This document shows positions 22,724 to 34,739 of a DNA stretch of 64,000 nt, piece by piece. The DNA comes from Acanthamoeba sp. SK_2022b (taxonomy: Eukaryota > Discosea > Longamoebia > Acanthamoebidae): contig JANDJZ010000048.1 in the NCBI GenBank assembly GCA_027943245.1, positions 121,507-185,506 of the forward strand. The letters are read 5' to 3'. The position numbers and the translations under genes are program-made. Below the pieces are notes generated by a model, which was not told the origin of the DNA, did not search any database, and saw only the letters and a list, made by a program, of their open reading frames with translations. Each line of letters starts with the position of its first letter. Position 1 is the stretch's first letter.

Positions 22724-24755
22724 TCAGGCGCCCACTTTGACACCGACCAGTGGCAGTGGTCTCGTTGCTTCCTCTTCGACGGCGATGACGGAGGGGGCAG
22801 TAGTGGCTATGAGATCCGGTTGGATTGCTGCTGCTGCCGCCGTTTCTGGTTGTGGCGGATCGTCTTCGTCGTCATCGTCGAGTTCGTCAGATAGAGAGTC
22901 CTCCTTCTCGATCTTGTGACGAAACTCTAGCTCGTCCTTAAGCTCAAAAATCATGACCGTCCTCTTTCGCCTCCCTCGGTCATCTCTCTCCCCCGGGCAC
23001 GCTTCGCCCTCCCCGTCGGCCTGCTCGTGCTCTCCCTCGCTCGCGCCCTCGCCCTCGCCTGTCGAGGCCTCATGGGCGCACGTGGGGTCCTCGACGTTGG
23101 ACGCAACCCTGGCGATCTTCATCACGTTCTCCCAAAAGAGCGGGCCGTGGCTCACCTTGACCTTGCCTCGCCCCTTGACCTGCCTTACATCTGCGCTCAT
23201 ATCACATAGCGTTCCACACACGACGCACTCATAAGCTCCACAAACAGCTGGCAGGCGGCACGCCCCCACATCGAGAGAGAGAGAGAGAGAAGAGGGTCGA
23301 TCGAGCATACCAGTCGGTGTGATGGCGTGAGCCAGTTCGTGGATGAGGGTGATCATGAGGCCCCTGTCAGACCTGAGCTTCTCCAGATTCGTGAACTGTC
23401 GCACTCGCAGATCGATTCGGGCGGTTATGTGTCCATCTGAACGGACCGCTGTGCAGAGAAAGACGTGAGTGCGCTCGCGCGTTTTGATGGGTTGGCGGGG
23501 ACACCACCCTCCGGCACACAGGAGGAGAAGGGAGCTGGTAGAAATACCGTCTTTGTTTGTGAATATGCGTCCCCGTAGGCTCTGGTTCACGATCTCCTTG
23601 AGTTCCTTGAGCTCGACGTTGAAATGGACGAGCAGCGGGACTGCCAGTTCAAGTAAAGCAACGGTCAGTTGTCCACAAATTTGTCGACGCACAAGACAGC
23701 ACAAGCACGAGAGTGAGGACGGCCAAAGCACACCTATTCTAGCTTTCAGCTCGGCAAGCTTGTTCGCTACTTGCTCGTGGCCGGGTAGGTTGCCCAACAC
23801 TGCCACCAGGGAAGTGGGTAAGAGAGCGGGGAGAGGTTAAGGGAGTCCATGCGACGGAAGGGGTGGTGTTGGGGATGGGCCGCCCTTACCCGCATGGCCG
23901 CTGCCGTCAAGCGCCTGTACGGTGGTGTACCGCATCCCTCCGTATTTGGCCCTCATCTCGACCATGTTTGCCTGCGCGCGCGTCGCGTGTGGATGAGAGC
24001 TCCCCTCGATGTTGGTAACAAAACAAGGCAGTAGGCGAGATCTCGCACCTTTTTGAGCACGGACAGGGTAGTGCGCTGCTTCTTGTCCTTGCTTTGGCCG
24101 ACGATCTTGGCCCTCACGTCCTCGATCAGTTTGCGCCTCCGAACCTCGCCCAGCCCGTACGGGCACTGCACAACCAAGCCTAGACGAAGCACACAGCGCA
24201 GCACAACACAGAACACAGTGTCAGCGCCTCGTCGACGCTTCAAACGCCGTATCTAGTGCGTCACGAACCTATGGCGGTGGAGCGCAGCTTCCATTCGATG
24301 TCAGTGTGGTTGAGCCGGCGATCGATGACGTAGTGCAGGGCCACTCCCGGCAGCACGTCGTTCTCCACCAGCCTGGCCCGCTCGAGCAGTGCCTTGTTTA
24401 TCCGGTGGTTGACTAGGGTGCGCCTGACACGCTTTGCCGTGCCGCAGTTGGGCTGTTGTGCACTGCTCCCTTCCCCGTCCGCCGCGATGGTGGTGGTGTT
24501 ATCCGCCGCCTTGGCGGCCTCGGGCTTGCCACACTCCTCCCTCTCTTCCTTGATAACTTTGCCACTGTCATCCATCTTCCTCTTGCGTCCTCGGCCAGTG
24601 GGGCGCGTTGTGCTCTCTCGCGATGAAGCATTTGCACGAGAGCGTCCTCGGTTGCTAGATCTCTTGGATTGAGTGCCATACGCGGCAGATTGGCCTTCTG
24701 CATCGCACTCTGACGAGGGCACCGTGGCCTTTCTTTTCAACTCCCTCTTGGACAT
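22724..24755 (-). CDS. Putative zinc metallopeptidase (WLM/SprT-like)
   Basis: The zinc site reads MITLIHELAHAITPTG, an HExxH motif. A later exon gives a possible third ligand, VSHGPLFWENVMKIA, with HG-x-x-FW as in SprT/WLM families that digest DNA-protein crosslinks. Between them lies an optional exon-like stretch with CVVC. The N-terminal 160 residues are basic and disordered (KRSSNRGRSRANASS, GRGRKRK), suggesting a nuclear protein. The middle has short exons (NMVEMRAKYGGMRYTTVQAL; GHEQVANKLAELKARI). The C-terminus is acidic (EDSLSDELDDDDEDD). The start is ATG 24755 or 24767. The enzyme class is supported by the motif pair; DNA repair is an inference from basic composition and family. Splice choices around the HExxH exon are uncertain. 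Confidence 0.5.
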
Positions 24756-24767
24756 GGCTGTAGTCAA

Positions 24768-25203
24768 AATTAACGAAAAATTTTGTCCCGTGATGTTCGA
24801 ATGGAAGGGCCGAGTATCGCTTCGATTCGAGTCACGTTATCAAGCGAGGCTCCTGTGCATTGCTAACAATGCAGCGAAGTTAACGGTCGTTTAACATGCG
24901 TTTGTTGCTTTTCCCGCTGAATCGTCCAACGTATTTTTTACTGCCGCTGTAAATTTCGAGATGGTTCTTGAACGCTGCAGCCACATAACCCACGCACCGT
25001 GGGTGAATGTACAATGGGTCCTTTTAGTGCAATAAAGATGCTACTTGTAAGGGCCAGCGCCGGCTGGGTCGCTCCCCAAGATAAAGAGGGTCTTGCATGG
25101 CCTCCAGCGAGGTTCGAGGCGCCAGGGAACCAGCGTTGAGGAAATAGGAGAAATTTGGATTTTCCTGCGCAATACCTCGCGTGTTGGCGAACGAAGGCGA
25201 GAG
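24768..25203. other. Intergenic region between divergent genes
   Basis: This region is A/T-richer than the genes. It contains one E2F-like TTTTCCCGC at 24909-24917. No gene is visible. Confidence 0.5.
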
Positions 25204-27764
25204 ATGGAAGGGACAACAGGAGGGGTCTCTGGATCAGAGAAAAGGAGCAACGCAGCGAAACGCCTCCGTAGCCTTCGATACCTCCGACACAAAACCGATG
25301 TGCCTTCCTCATTCCAGATTGAGGAAAATGTTGCTTTCCCTAGCTCCCCGTCTAGCAGCACGTTAGGACTGGCTGACCTCCTTCTGCTGCTCTACGACAA
25401 AGCGCTGCCCATGGGTCCCGATCGAAACCAGTTTGCAAATAATCTTGCCCTCACAATCACCCATCTCGTCGAGCGTCAGATTGGACCTGCAGCCCCGCCC
25501 TCGCCCTCATCACCAGGCCTCTCACCAGCCCAACCGTTCCTCAACACTCCAACCACTTACCCCTTTCCTCGAGGCCGCGTGCCTTCCGCCCCCAAGTCGC
25601 CCCGCCCCACTGCTGAGGAGATCACTATTGATGATATCCTCAACGAGCCCAAGCTCGCCCAAGCTTTCCACAAGTGCTCCTCTCGTGCCCCCCCATTACG
25701 ATGTGCGCCTTCAAGGCATCTGTTGTTGATTGCTTCCTCGTCTCTTCTGCCGCAGTCTCCTCGCCAAGTCGCACGGCGGCGAGAATCTAGAGTTCTACGA
25801 CGCCGTGGACGAGTTCCGGTATGTGTGGCCTCGTGACGCCGCCTCTCTGGTCGACGACGACCAACGCAAGGCCATGGCCGACAACGCCCGCCACATATGG
25901 GACCTCTACGTCGTGCCCGTGCGTGAACGCCACTCCATGTGCAGAACTCTGTTCTATGTTCATACACACGCACACACAACACCCACGCACACATACATCA
26001 CGCACACTCACATTTTAGCCGGCTACATGTGCATTCGATGGATGAATACGTGCAGGGCGCAGCGATGCAGGTCAACGTCGATAGCGAGCTGGTTGCAGCC
26101 ATCGAGCGCCAACTCGAGATGCCCTGCACGTACGTGCTTGCATGTTCGCCTCGAATCGAGGGAGTCTGCGCAGCTGACCGCGACGCATACACCTGCGTGC
26201 TAGGTCAATGTTTGATGAGGCACAGACCGCAGTGCGCCTGCTGATGACAGACAATTGGTTTGGACGGTTCGTCAGGTCAAAGGAATTCAAGCTCACACAA
26301 GGTATTCACACGCATAATAGCCACACGGGGTTGCGTTCACAACACAACAAGCACGCGCGCACACATGCACGCATACACGGGCGCGAGGCCTCACGTATCG
26401 CTGTGGCGCGCGTGCGTGCGTGTTTGTGAAGAGCTGATACAGGTGCAAGACGACATCAACGCCGAGCACGCGCGAATACGAGAGTGGCTCGAGAAGGTGG
26501 CCCAGTCCGAACGCATACTGCCGGGCCTCGAAGAACGGAAGCGCGACCTCGAGTCCCAGCTTGCGTCCACACTCGGGGGTTCGCGCGGCTCGCCGCTCTC
26601 GTCAATGCCGAGCCCCTCCACCCTCACCCTCTCAAGGCGCATGCAGCCGCCCACCTCCCTCGTCATCAGCCCCGCCCCCCCGCTCGCCAGCGAGTGTGCC
26701 GACGCGTCTTCCTCGTCGTCATCATCACTATCTCCTTCTCTCTCATCGTCGACCTCTACCTCTACCTCGTCGTCGTCGTCGTCATCGTCGTCCACGTCCT
26801 CCTCCTCCGAAACGACGTTGCGGCACCTCAAGCAAACGTGGAGCTCGGTGTTGCCCCACATCCCAAGAAGGAGGAGCGGGTCGAAGAGCTACGAACAGCT
26901 CATGACCATCAAGAAGGGCGCCAAGCGCTTCTGGCAGAAGGAGTCCTCCGGCGTCGGCAACGACTGGCTCCTCGCCGTCGCAGGCGCGTGCCACCAAACT
27001 TTTTTCACTCGATTTTTTAATTTTATTGGTTTTATTTACAAATTAAACTTTTATTTTTTTTTAAATATTTTTTTTTATATTTCCCTCTACACAGTCATCC
27101 AGGCCAAGGACATCGTGTCGCAGACGACCCAAGGTACGCTTCCGGACCCTGGCGTGGATACCACAAAGGCGGAGGCCAGGCGGCGGGGAGAGATTGATAG
27201 GCGATCGATGTTGACGGGTTGGTCGTGTTCCCGCAGATACCAACGCGTACGTGGTGGTCAAGTTCGGCCGTCAGAAGTACCAGACTTCCGTGGCCGCCGC
27301 CCTCCCCGACACCAACCCCCGATGGCGCGAATACTTCACCTTGTACTCCCCGCCGATCCCTTTTTAATTTATTTAATTTTATATATATATTATTTGATTT
27401 TCTCCGCCCAACTAACCTGATCTATGCGGTGTGTGGGACCGGGCAGCAACGTGGGGAAGGACGACGAAGGGCAAAAGCTTTCGGTGAAGCTGCGACACCG
27501 CTCGGGCGCGACCAGTGAAACGCTGGGCGGGCTAAAGCTCAGCTCGCCGCGATCCTTCTCTAGCAGCGTACTCCTCTCCCCTCCCAACGCCACGTTACAA
27601 TGTGACACTGCGCTCAAAAAGTATCTCTCTTTCTCTGTGTGTCCTGTTCAGACTGACCGCTGGTACCAGCTCGAGTCAAAGGAAGACGGGAGCGCAGTAA
27701 TCGGGGAGCTTCGGCTAATGATTCACTACCGCCCTGTACCGCCCCTTCCCCGCGTCCGATAAGC

Positions 27765-27829
<65 letters not shown>

Positions 27830-28447
27830 TGTGTGTGCGTGCGTGCGTGTGTGTGCGTGTGCGCGTGGGTGGAGGGCGTGCGTGAGTGCGCACGCGTGGC
27901 ACTCACGGGCTGCGTGGGCGTGCAGCAAAAGACGAAGGAGCGCGAGTTGTATTCTACTCTCAAGTACCTGAACAAATCGATCGAGGAGGAGGAGAAGGAG
28001 ATCTTGAGGGAGGAGCAGCGGTACAAGAAGCGACACGGCAACCTCGTCAGCGTGCGGACGAGCCAGGACGACGCCTACGCCGGCCTGACCGTCACGCCCG
28101 CCACCAAGGCCAAATGGCGACACAGCGCGCTGGTCATCCTCCCGCCCACGTTGGGCGGCGAGAACCCCAACGAACTCCTCCGCCAACTCACCCACAAAAA
28201 GGAAGAGCTGGAGAGGGAGCTTCTCCAGCTCGACCTCGACCGGGGGGCCAGGGAGGAGGAGGAGGAGGTCAGAGCGCCGCTGGGCCGGGCCACCAAGTCC
28301 GAGAGCGATTGCGCCTCCTTAGGCCTCCCCCGGACCGACGAGCAGAGGGCGGCCCCCCGCCTGGTGATCAGCCCCTGCTCCTCCGACGACACAGTCACGC
28401 GCAAGCGGGGGGTCACGCTGGCCGTCCCTGGCGCGGAGGGCTCCTGA
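25204..28447 (+). CDS. RGS and C2 domain protein (G-protein signalling regulator)
   Basis: The order is: N-terminal helical part (LGLADLLLLLYDKALPMGPD), a Pro-rich linker, then an RGS domain split over four exons: DDILNEPKLAQAF, SLLAKSHGGENLEFYDAVDE, FRYVWPRDAASLVDDDQRKA, SELVAAIERQLEM and FDEAQTAVRLLMTDNWFGRF. A coiled region follows (VQDDINAEHARIREWLEKVA) and then a poly-Ser segment. A C2 domain comes next: VIQAKDIVSQTTQ, NAYVVVKFGRQKYQTSVAAA and LPDTNPRWREYFTLY, closed by DRWYQLESKEDGSAVIGELR. The C-terminus is another coiled coil (ELYSTLKYLNKSIEEEEKEI) and acidic tail. RGS domains speed GTP hydrolysis on G-alpha, and the C2 domain suggests membrane docking. Several introns are AT-rich (about 26998-27090, 27363-27415) or carry (TG)n (27781-27870). 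Confidence 0.85.
27767..27885. repeat. (TC)n/(TG)n/(GCGT)n microsatellite in an intron
   Basis: A short CT run is followed by about 14 TG units and interrupted TGCG tetramers. The tract lies in the intron before the C-terminal coiled-coil exon of the RGS-C2 gene. Confidence 0.9.
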
Positions 28448-28741
28448 CCCCCTTCCCTGCTGCCTTTAATATTACCATTTTCATGACTGCCCTCTTCCAT
28501 TGCCCCTCTCTCAAAGGGGGGGGGGGTAACTCTGTCGCTGTTTGATGCTGTTTGTACAAGGCAGGGGGAGGAAGGTGTGCTCCCTCCCTTGTCCTTCGTA
28601 GACGCTGTTACGGCCTGGATGATCGCCGAAGATGTCGGGATGAGGGAGGCGAAGGGATGAGGTAGTGTCCAGGCCTCTCCAATTAGAGAGGAGATGGGGA
28701 GAGAAGAGAAAAGAGAAGAGAGGGAGAGAGAGAGAGAGGTT

Positions 28742-30289
28742 TCAGTCGGAGGGGTTGAGAAGGGCCGGGTCGAACTCCTTGAGGCCAAAGGTCATTGGCT
28801 TCACCTTGACGAAGATGGATTGCCGATTGTTCTTGATGTCCATGTACAGCAACGACGCCAGCGTGTTCTGCGGCGTCTTTCCCTTGGTCGAGAACAGCCC
28901 TGAACAACAACAACAAGTGCGCGTGCGGCGTCAGGCCACCGCACCGCCAATCCAACACACGCCAAAGACAAAGGGAGGAGGGGCGTGCGGACCTTCTTTG
29001 AGGCCCACTCGAACGATCTCGCGTGCGTCCATGGGCTTGCCCTCGCGTTTGAGGATGATCTCGGCCCCGCGCCGGAAGCTGGCGCCCGATGTGAGGTCGC
29101 TCCCCGACGCCGGGTCCTTCACCTTCACGCCGCCTCCGCCTCCGCCACTCTTCTTCTTCGTCGGCGTTCCTCCTCCACTGCCGGCGCTGCCGCCGGCCTC
29201 CCGCTTCTCCCGCTCCTTCCGTCGTCGGTCGCGGTCCGCCTTCTTCTTGGTGTCCTTGGCGCGGGGCGACGACGCGTGGGGATCGTCGTCGATGACGTCG
29301 GCCTCGAAGTCGAGGCCCCCCTCGCTGAGGTTGCTGTTGAACTCCTCGAGTATCTCCTGCTCCATCTGCCGCGTGCTGCTGCTGCTCGAGGTGGAGGCAG
29401 CGGAGGGCGACGACGACGACGACGAGGCACGCGGGCGGTGGCCCCCGCCCCCCACGTTCTGCTTGTGCGACTTCTTGGGCGGAAGGTGGCTCGACGCTCG
29501 GTGGCCGTTCGGCGACGACGACGAGGGAGAGGAGGAGGACACGTAGCCCGGCTTGAGGCTCGGGCTCGAGCTGCTGCCCCGCGACGCCCTCTCGTCATCG
29601 GCCGACGCGCTCCCCCTGTTTGCGTGCGACGCGCGCGCGTGATGTGTGAGGCGAGGACCGTGGGAGTGGGTGAGTGAAAGGAGAGGCGGCCGTACGGGTG
29701 GGCGCCGCCCTCGGGCAGGGCGGTGGTGCTCCTCACCCGCCGCCGCTTGGTGAGCGAGCCGGGCTTGCCGCCCGTCGCGGCCTCGTCTTCGTTCTCGTGG
29801 GCCTCGCGCTCGTCGTCGAACGCGTCGTCGGGCCGCAGTCGCTGCTGTCGCCGCTGCTGGCCCTCCGCCTGGGTGGGCGACGGCGGACCCGAATGGACCG
29901 TCGCCTTGTCCTCATACTACACGTATTCCACAGTGGCGCGCGCGCGCACGCGTGTACTTGAGTACACACGTCCATGTCGCGACACGAGAGGGGAGAGGTT
30001 ACCTCGAGCGACGAGGGTTCGAGCTTGCGCTTGCGCGGAGGCACGGCCTCGGCGTCATAGCCCGAGCCCGGTAATCGGTGGTTGGCGGCCGCCTCAGCCG
30101 CGCGGGCGGGAGAGTGCTGCTGCTGGTGTTGGCTCGAGTAGGTGAAGGCGAGCTGCGCCAGGCTGGCCGGCGTGAGGGGCGGCAGCTCCGCGTCGATGCT
30201 GGCCTGTGCGCCCCGCACAGGCGGGGGCGGCGGGGGCAGACCCAGTCGCTGTCCCCAGTACTCCTCAAAGTACTTGGCCTGTGGCACAC

Positions 30290-30358
<69 letters not shown>

Positions 30359-32982
30359 CCCCGTCAGCCACCTCCCTCTCCTCTTCATCAGGCGTGTGGT
30401 GCGTGTGTGTGTGCGTGCCTTCCACGGGTCAAGCGGTCGCTGCGGTCGAGTGATGAAGGCAGCAGCGTCGTCGCTCTCCTCCAGCTGCCCTGCCCGCTGT
30501 ATCTGCTGGTATTGCTGTGTGCGATGCGTGCGCACGGGGCGGCAGCGGGGGGAGATGGGGCAAAGGCAGGGGGCAAGCGCTCTGGGTAAGCCGCGGTCCC
30601 TCCCCCACCCCCGATCCGTGGTCGCAGAGAGGGGAGGGAGGCGCACCTGCATGGCGACGTTGAGGTGCGTGTTGAATCGGAGGCACTCGGCCAGGGTCTG
30701 CGGGTCGCGTCGGTCGACCTCGGGGAGCAGCAGCATGAGCCGATCCTTCTCCTCGGCAGTGAACTCCTTCTCAAACACCTCGTCGTTGATGATTCCCTAC
30801 GCAACCAAACAAACCAATAAAAAACCAAATGAGATTTATGAAATATTATTCAAGATAATAATAATAAAAAATAAAAACGACATTAAAAATGATTTTAAAT
30901 AGATTCTTCAATTCAATTTTGTAATTAAATTTTTTTCTAAAAATATAAATAAATGAAACGCCGACAGGGGCGTACCTTGAGGTCGATGTCGCACACTTCG
31001 GAGATGGCCGAGCGCAGGGTCTCGGCGTTGGCGTCGGTGCGGGTGCGCTTCCGCTTGACGCGCTTGGGCGGCAGCTGGCCGCTGCGCTTGCCGCCCTTGA
31101 CGCGCGGGGACGGGGCCGGGTCGAACTCGCCGTCCGACTCCAGCTCGGCGTCCGAGCCCGACCCGCCGTAGTCCTCGCGCTTGGCCACCACGCTACCGCC
31201 GCCGCCACAGTTGCCCGCGCCCACGCTGTTCTTCCGCGTTCGCGGCCGCTTCTTGGCCGACGTCGGTCCCGAGTCCTGCGCTGGCCTGCTGGCCTGCTGT
31301 GGCTGGGACTTGGCCCTCGCGCCTGCACACGCCCATACGTCAGTGGTGTCCCGCCCAGCGCTGAGAACGGGGTGGTTGTGGAGGGGGGGGGGGCTGCGCG
31401 TGTCCCCGCGGCGTACCTCTTCTGTCGGGCGAGGGCGGCGCGGCTCGCTGTGCGGTGGGGGACGCCGAGGCCAGCCGCGGGGACGACGGAGCCAACGTGG
31501 AGCTGCCGAGGCTGTTGGCCGCCGTGTGGGGGATCGAGATCGACCGCCGCACGCTGGTGGCGTATAGGAGGCCCGGGGGGGAGAGGGGGGGGGCAGAGGA
31601 GGTCAGCTGTCCGTGGGCGCTCCCCGCTGCGCCGCCACAGATTGAAGGGGGGGGGCAAGCATACGTGGAGGGACCCTTGGCGAGGAGGGCCCGCTGTTGG
31701 TAGAGCACGTGAGCGGCAAAGAGGGAGAAGGCGCTCAGCTCGTCGGGGCTGGTGAAGGAGCACACGAGCGAGATGAACTGCTTCTTGATGGCCTCCAGTC
31801 GTTCGCCGCTGGCGATCGCGCCCGCCTTCCCGGCCGTCGTCGTTGCGGTGCTGCTGGTGGTGCTGGTGATGCTGCCGCCGCCTTCATTGCCATGCAGCCC
31901 TTCGTCGAGTGCGGCGGGCGAGGACAACCGTGGTGGCTTCACGTCGTCCTGCGGAGACCCCATGCCCAGCGCGGGAGACAAGTGCTGAGGCGCTTCGTCG
32001 CCGTGCCCCATGAAATACTGCGACTGGCTGTTGTTTGTAGTGCGCCCTACATGTGTGTTGTAGAAGGGGGGAGGGTAAGCCTTACGCCTTACAGCGCTCA
32101 CGACACTTGCCGGCGTCATTGGGGGGAGCTCCCCAGAAGGGGTCACCCGGGGGGAGAGAGAGAGAGAGAGAGAGGAGGGGAAGGGCCCGCACCAGGCTTC
32201 GACACCACTCTTGGTCTCGAGGTGAGGGCGTTGGGTTCGTAGAGTGCCGCCAGCTCGCGGTGGAGGGGGGCCGAGCGCTTGGGCGCGCGAGGCGACTTGG
32301 GCGCACCAGCGACGTCGCCCCGCCCCAACAGCGAGGCCGAGGAGGAGGTCCCCGGTCGTGCGGGGCTCTGGGGGTCGTTCCCCGTGGACTCTGGCCGTGC
32401 AGCGCGTCGCTCCACGCCCTCTGCAGCGTTGCAGTCCTCTGTGGATGCTGGCGTTGCTGTCTCGCCTCCGCTGCCGTCCGTTGCCTCAGGAGAAGTAGTC
32501 ATACCGGCCAACGCCGGCTCGTCGGGGGTCTGCAGCCTCTCTTCGCTGTTCCAAGGGACACCCCCTGGTTGCTCAATCTCAATCTCTGTTGGCGTAGAAC
32601 GATCGCCGCCGGCAGAAGGCAGGGGCGCTTCCTTGGAGTTGCCGTTCAAGTAGCCGTTGTTAGCCGCCGGAGAGAGGTCCGATCCATCAAGATTGGCACA
32701 TTGTTGGTCGGAGCCGTCCCAGACGGCAGTCCACATCGTCGCGGCTGCCTTCCCGTCAGCACCCGATTCCTTGCCAATCGCGATTCGGCTTTCATCGTCT
32801 CGCGGTTGCGATTGCGGGGGGGACGTCCGAGAGTCGGCGGGCCCTTCCCTCACAGAGGCGCCCGCCAGTTGCTGCTCCTCCATGCGTGCCGTCGATCTTA
32901 TGTCGCAGGGGATCGCCGGAGGGGGCGCTACCAGCCCCGCACTTTCAGAGGCCTGTTGGCGTCGTTCGACGGCCGTGCTCAT
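28742..32982 (-). CDS. ASX-like protein (DEUBAD and HARE-HTH), putative PR-DUB subunit
   Basis: The N-terminal third is disordered (MSTAVERRQQASES at 32982; an in-frame ATG lies at 33039). A helical patch follows (RLEAIKKQFISLVCSFTSPD). Then comes a basic NLS-rich region (KRVKRKRTRTD). The DEUBAD-type module reads VFEKEFTAEEKDRLMLLLPE then VDRRDPQTLAE, with the diagnostic end DPWKAKYFEEYWGQRLGLPP, which matches the WKE-FFE-YYG-KLG block of ASXL proteins. A long Ser/Arg linker leads to a C-terminal HARE-HTH: RRGAEIILKREGKPMDAREI, VRVGLKEGLFSTKGKTPQNT and LASLLYMDIKNNRQSIFVKV, ending LNPSD. ASXL proteins bind and activate the BAP1-type deubiquitinase that removes H2A ubiquitin. In animals HARE-HTH is N-terminal; here it is C-terminal. 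Introns carry (AC)n at 30292-30356 and an AT-rich block at 30826-30955. Confidence 0.75.
30292..30356. repeat. (AC)n microsatellite in an intron of the ASX-like gene
   Basis: About 32 AC units lie directly next to the exon encoding KYFEEYWGQRLG. Confidence 0.95.
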
Positions 32983-33219
32983 CTCCCTCCCCCTTCTACC
33001 CAACGTTAGTTCCGAGGTTGCCCGGTGCTGGCTCTTCAACCTTCTTTCTCCTCGTCCTTCTACGCTGTGTCGTTGCTCGGCCTAGTCGTGTTCCTTGCTC
33101 CCAAACAGCCCACTTGCGCGATGTGTGGAATGTTGTTCATTTTCATGCCAGGAAATTTCAAGCGCGAACGCGTTCCTTCTCTGTACGCAGAGGTAACATT
33201 CCACTACGCACAAGCACAG

Positions 33220-34593
33220 ATGGACAAGCAGGACAGTTTGCTGGACTTTGAAGCCCTTGTGGCCAAGATCCGTGAGTTAGAGCTGGCTAATCAGGAACTG
33301 AAGCAAGAGAATTTGGAAGCCCAACATGAAGCTCAGAAAGCCCAATGTGAAGCTCAGAAAGCCCAACAGGAAGCTCAGGAACAAAGTGGAGGAGGAAAGG
33401 AGTACATTTTGTCTGCTTTTTTGTTGTTAATGATTCAATCTAACAAGTAAATGATAGGGCAGTTCCTTGACTGTGGCCTGCCCCCTTTGGGCCAATGCCA
33501 AGGCTCAGGTACCAGGGAGGCATCAGTGAATGAAAAGCACAAACCAGCTTGCCTGATTGAGCAAGAGCATCTGGTCCTGTGCAATTTGCCCCTGCACCAG
33601 CTGACAGCTACCCCAGCGTTTTGGGCAGCATTCAACAATGGCCTGTTGAATTCATGGTCAAGTGAAAGCCACATGCAAACTCTAGTCATTCAAGTCATGG
33701 CAGATGCAATCAAGCTTGCCAGTTTTAGCTTGGAAAATGTCCATCTCACTGTTGAGTTGGGTCTGACTCAGCTGCAGCCTGACATCTGGGTCATTGCTGC
33801 TAGTGGCATACCCATCAGTGTGATCAAGGTAAAGAGACCAAGCTCAACAATCATGGATCACTCTCAGGTGCACAGGCAGATATTTGACTACATGCACTGC
33901 GCCAAGACCTTTTTCAGTGTCAAGCATGTGTTTGGGATCATGACAACCTACACCCAATGGAGATTCTACTGGTTCAAGGAGAGCAACCACTACACTGCTG
34001 CCAACACTTGTGCTGCCATTGAAGACCTCCTCAAGGATGCGCCCACCAACAGTGCAAGACACAGCAACAGTGACAACAAGGACACCAACAATGCTCTAAA
34101 CACAACTTCCACCCTGTTGGACAACAACTATGATGATGTGGAGGAGGATGAATCCCCATGCACCAAGGTGTACAACTCAGAGCAGGTTGGAACTGAGCTC
34201 GCAGCCATGCTGGCAAGCATTGTCTACAGGATGTGCAAGTCCCTGTGTGAGATCCAAACAAAGCTGCTGGCCAGTGTTCATGTCTGCATGGACCAGGAGC
34301 GTTGGTTCTGGGCTCAAGTCCCAAGAACCATTGTGGACATCAATGATACTGTCATGCCAACCAGATGCATGTCAAGGTTCTTCCTGCTGCAGGATCTTTG
34401 TGGAGGTGCCAACAGGCAGGCCTGGTGGGCCTGCATGACCAGCAGCACCAGCTGCACCATAAAGTTCAGCAAGGATGACTGGAAGAACCAGAGGCAGCAG
34501 CTGCTGGAGGCAGAGGCCCAAGTCTGGCGCATGGCCTACTACCCTGTGGTGGTGTGGTGGGTGGTGGTGAGTAGGTTGTGTGTTTGTGTTTGA
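33220..34593 (+). CDS. Truncated Crinkler-like protein: coiled coil, degenerate PD-(D/E)xK nuclease, kinase N-lobe
   Basis: The first exon (ATG 33220) encodes a coiled coil with four near-identical QKAQ-EA units (MDKQDSLLDFEALVAKIREL and on). A short intron ends at the AG at about 33455-33457. The second part resembles the PD-(D/E)xK domain of Crinkler-type proteins: LQPDIWVIAASGIPISVIKV then KRPSSTIMDHSQVHRQIFDY, and FGIMTTYTQWRFYWFKESNH. The usual E-x-K is K-x-K here, so the nuclease site seems lost. After a Thr/Asn/Asp-rich linker comes RFFLLQDLCGGANRQAWWAC then CTIKFSKD, like a kinase glycine loop and VAIK lysine, but the frame ends soon after without catalytic loop or DFG. The copy is therefore truncated. 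CpG is nearly absent throughout, unlike the neighbours. Family call is from motif order. It may be non-functional. Confidence 0.5.
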
Positions 34594-34690
34594 TTGGACA
34601 AAGAACAGGGGACTGAACAGGGGAAGAGTAGACTAAGGCCAGACAAAAGGAATCATGGCGAACCATTTTCTTTTTGATTATTATTTGAGC
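33230..34690. other. CpG-depleted island 2
   Basis: By eye about eight or nine CpG occur in about 1.4 kb, against several per 60 bases in the genes on either side. The boundary coincides with the Crinkler-like frame and its 3' flank. Confidence 0.8.
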
Positions 34691-34739
34691 CGTAAAACGC
34701 TAACCACAATACAACTGCATTCTTGGTGTGGCGTCGCTC

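Noticed and set aside
25793..26018. Reading straight through CA/CG-rich parts of the RGS gene as coding
   Set aside because: These are introns: GT-AG ends restore the RGS helices on both sides, and the translated CA repeats give only His/Thr runs.
33295..33380. Short regular repeats that might be read as a CRISPR-like array
   Set aside because: They are in-frame coiled-coil codon repeats (QKAQ-EA) of the Crinkler-like gene, without spacers, in a eukaryotic genome.
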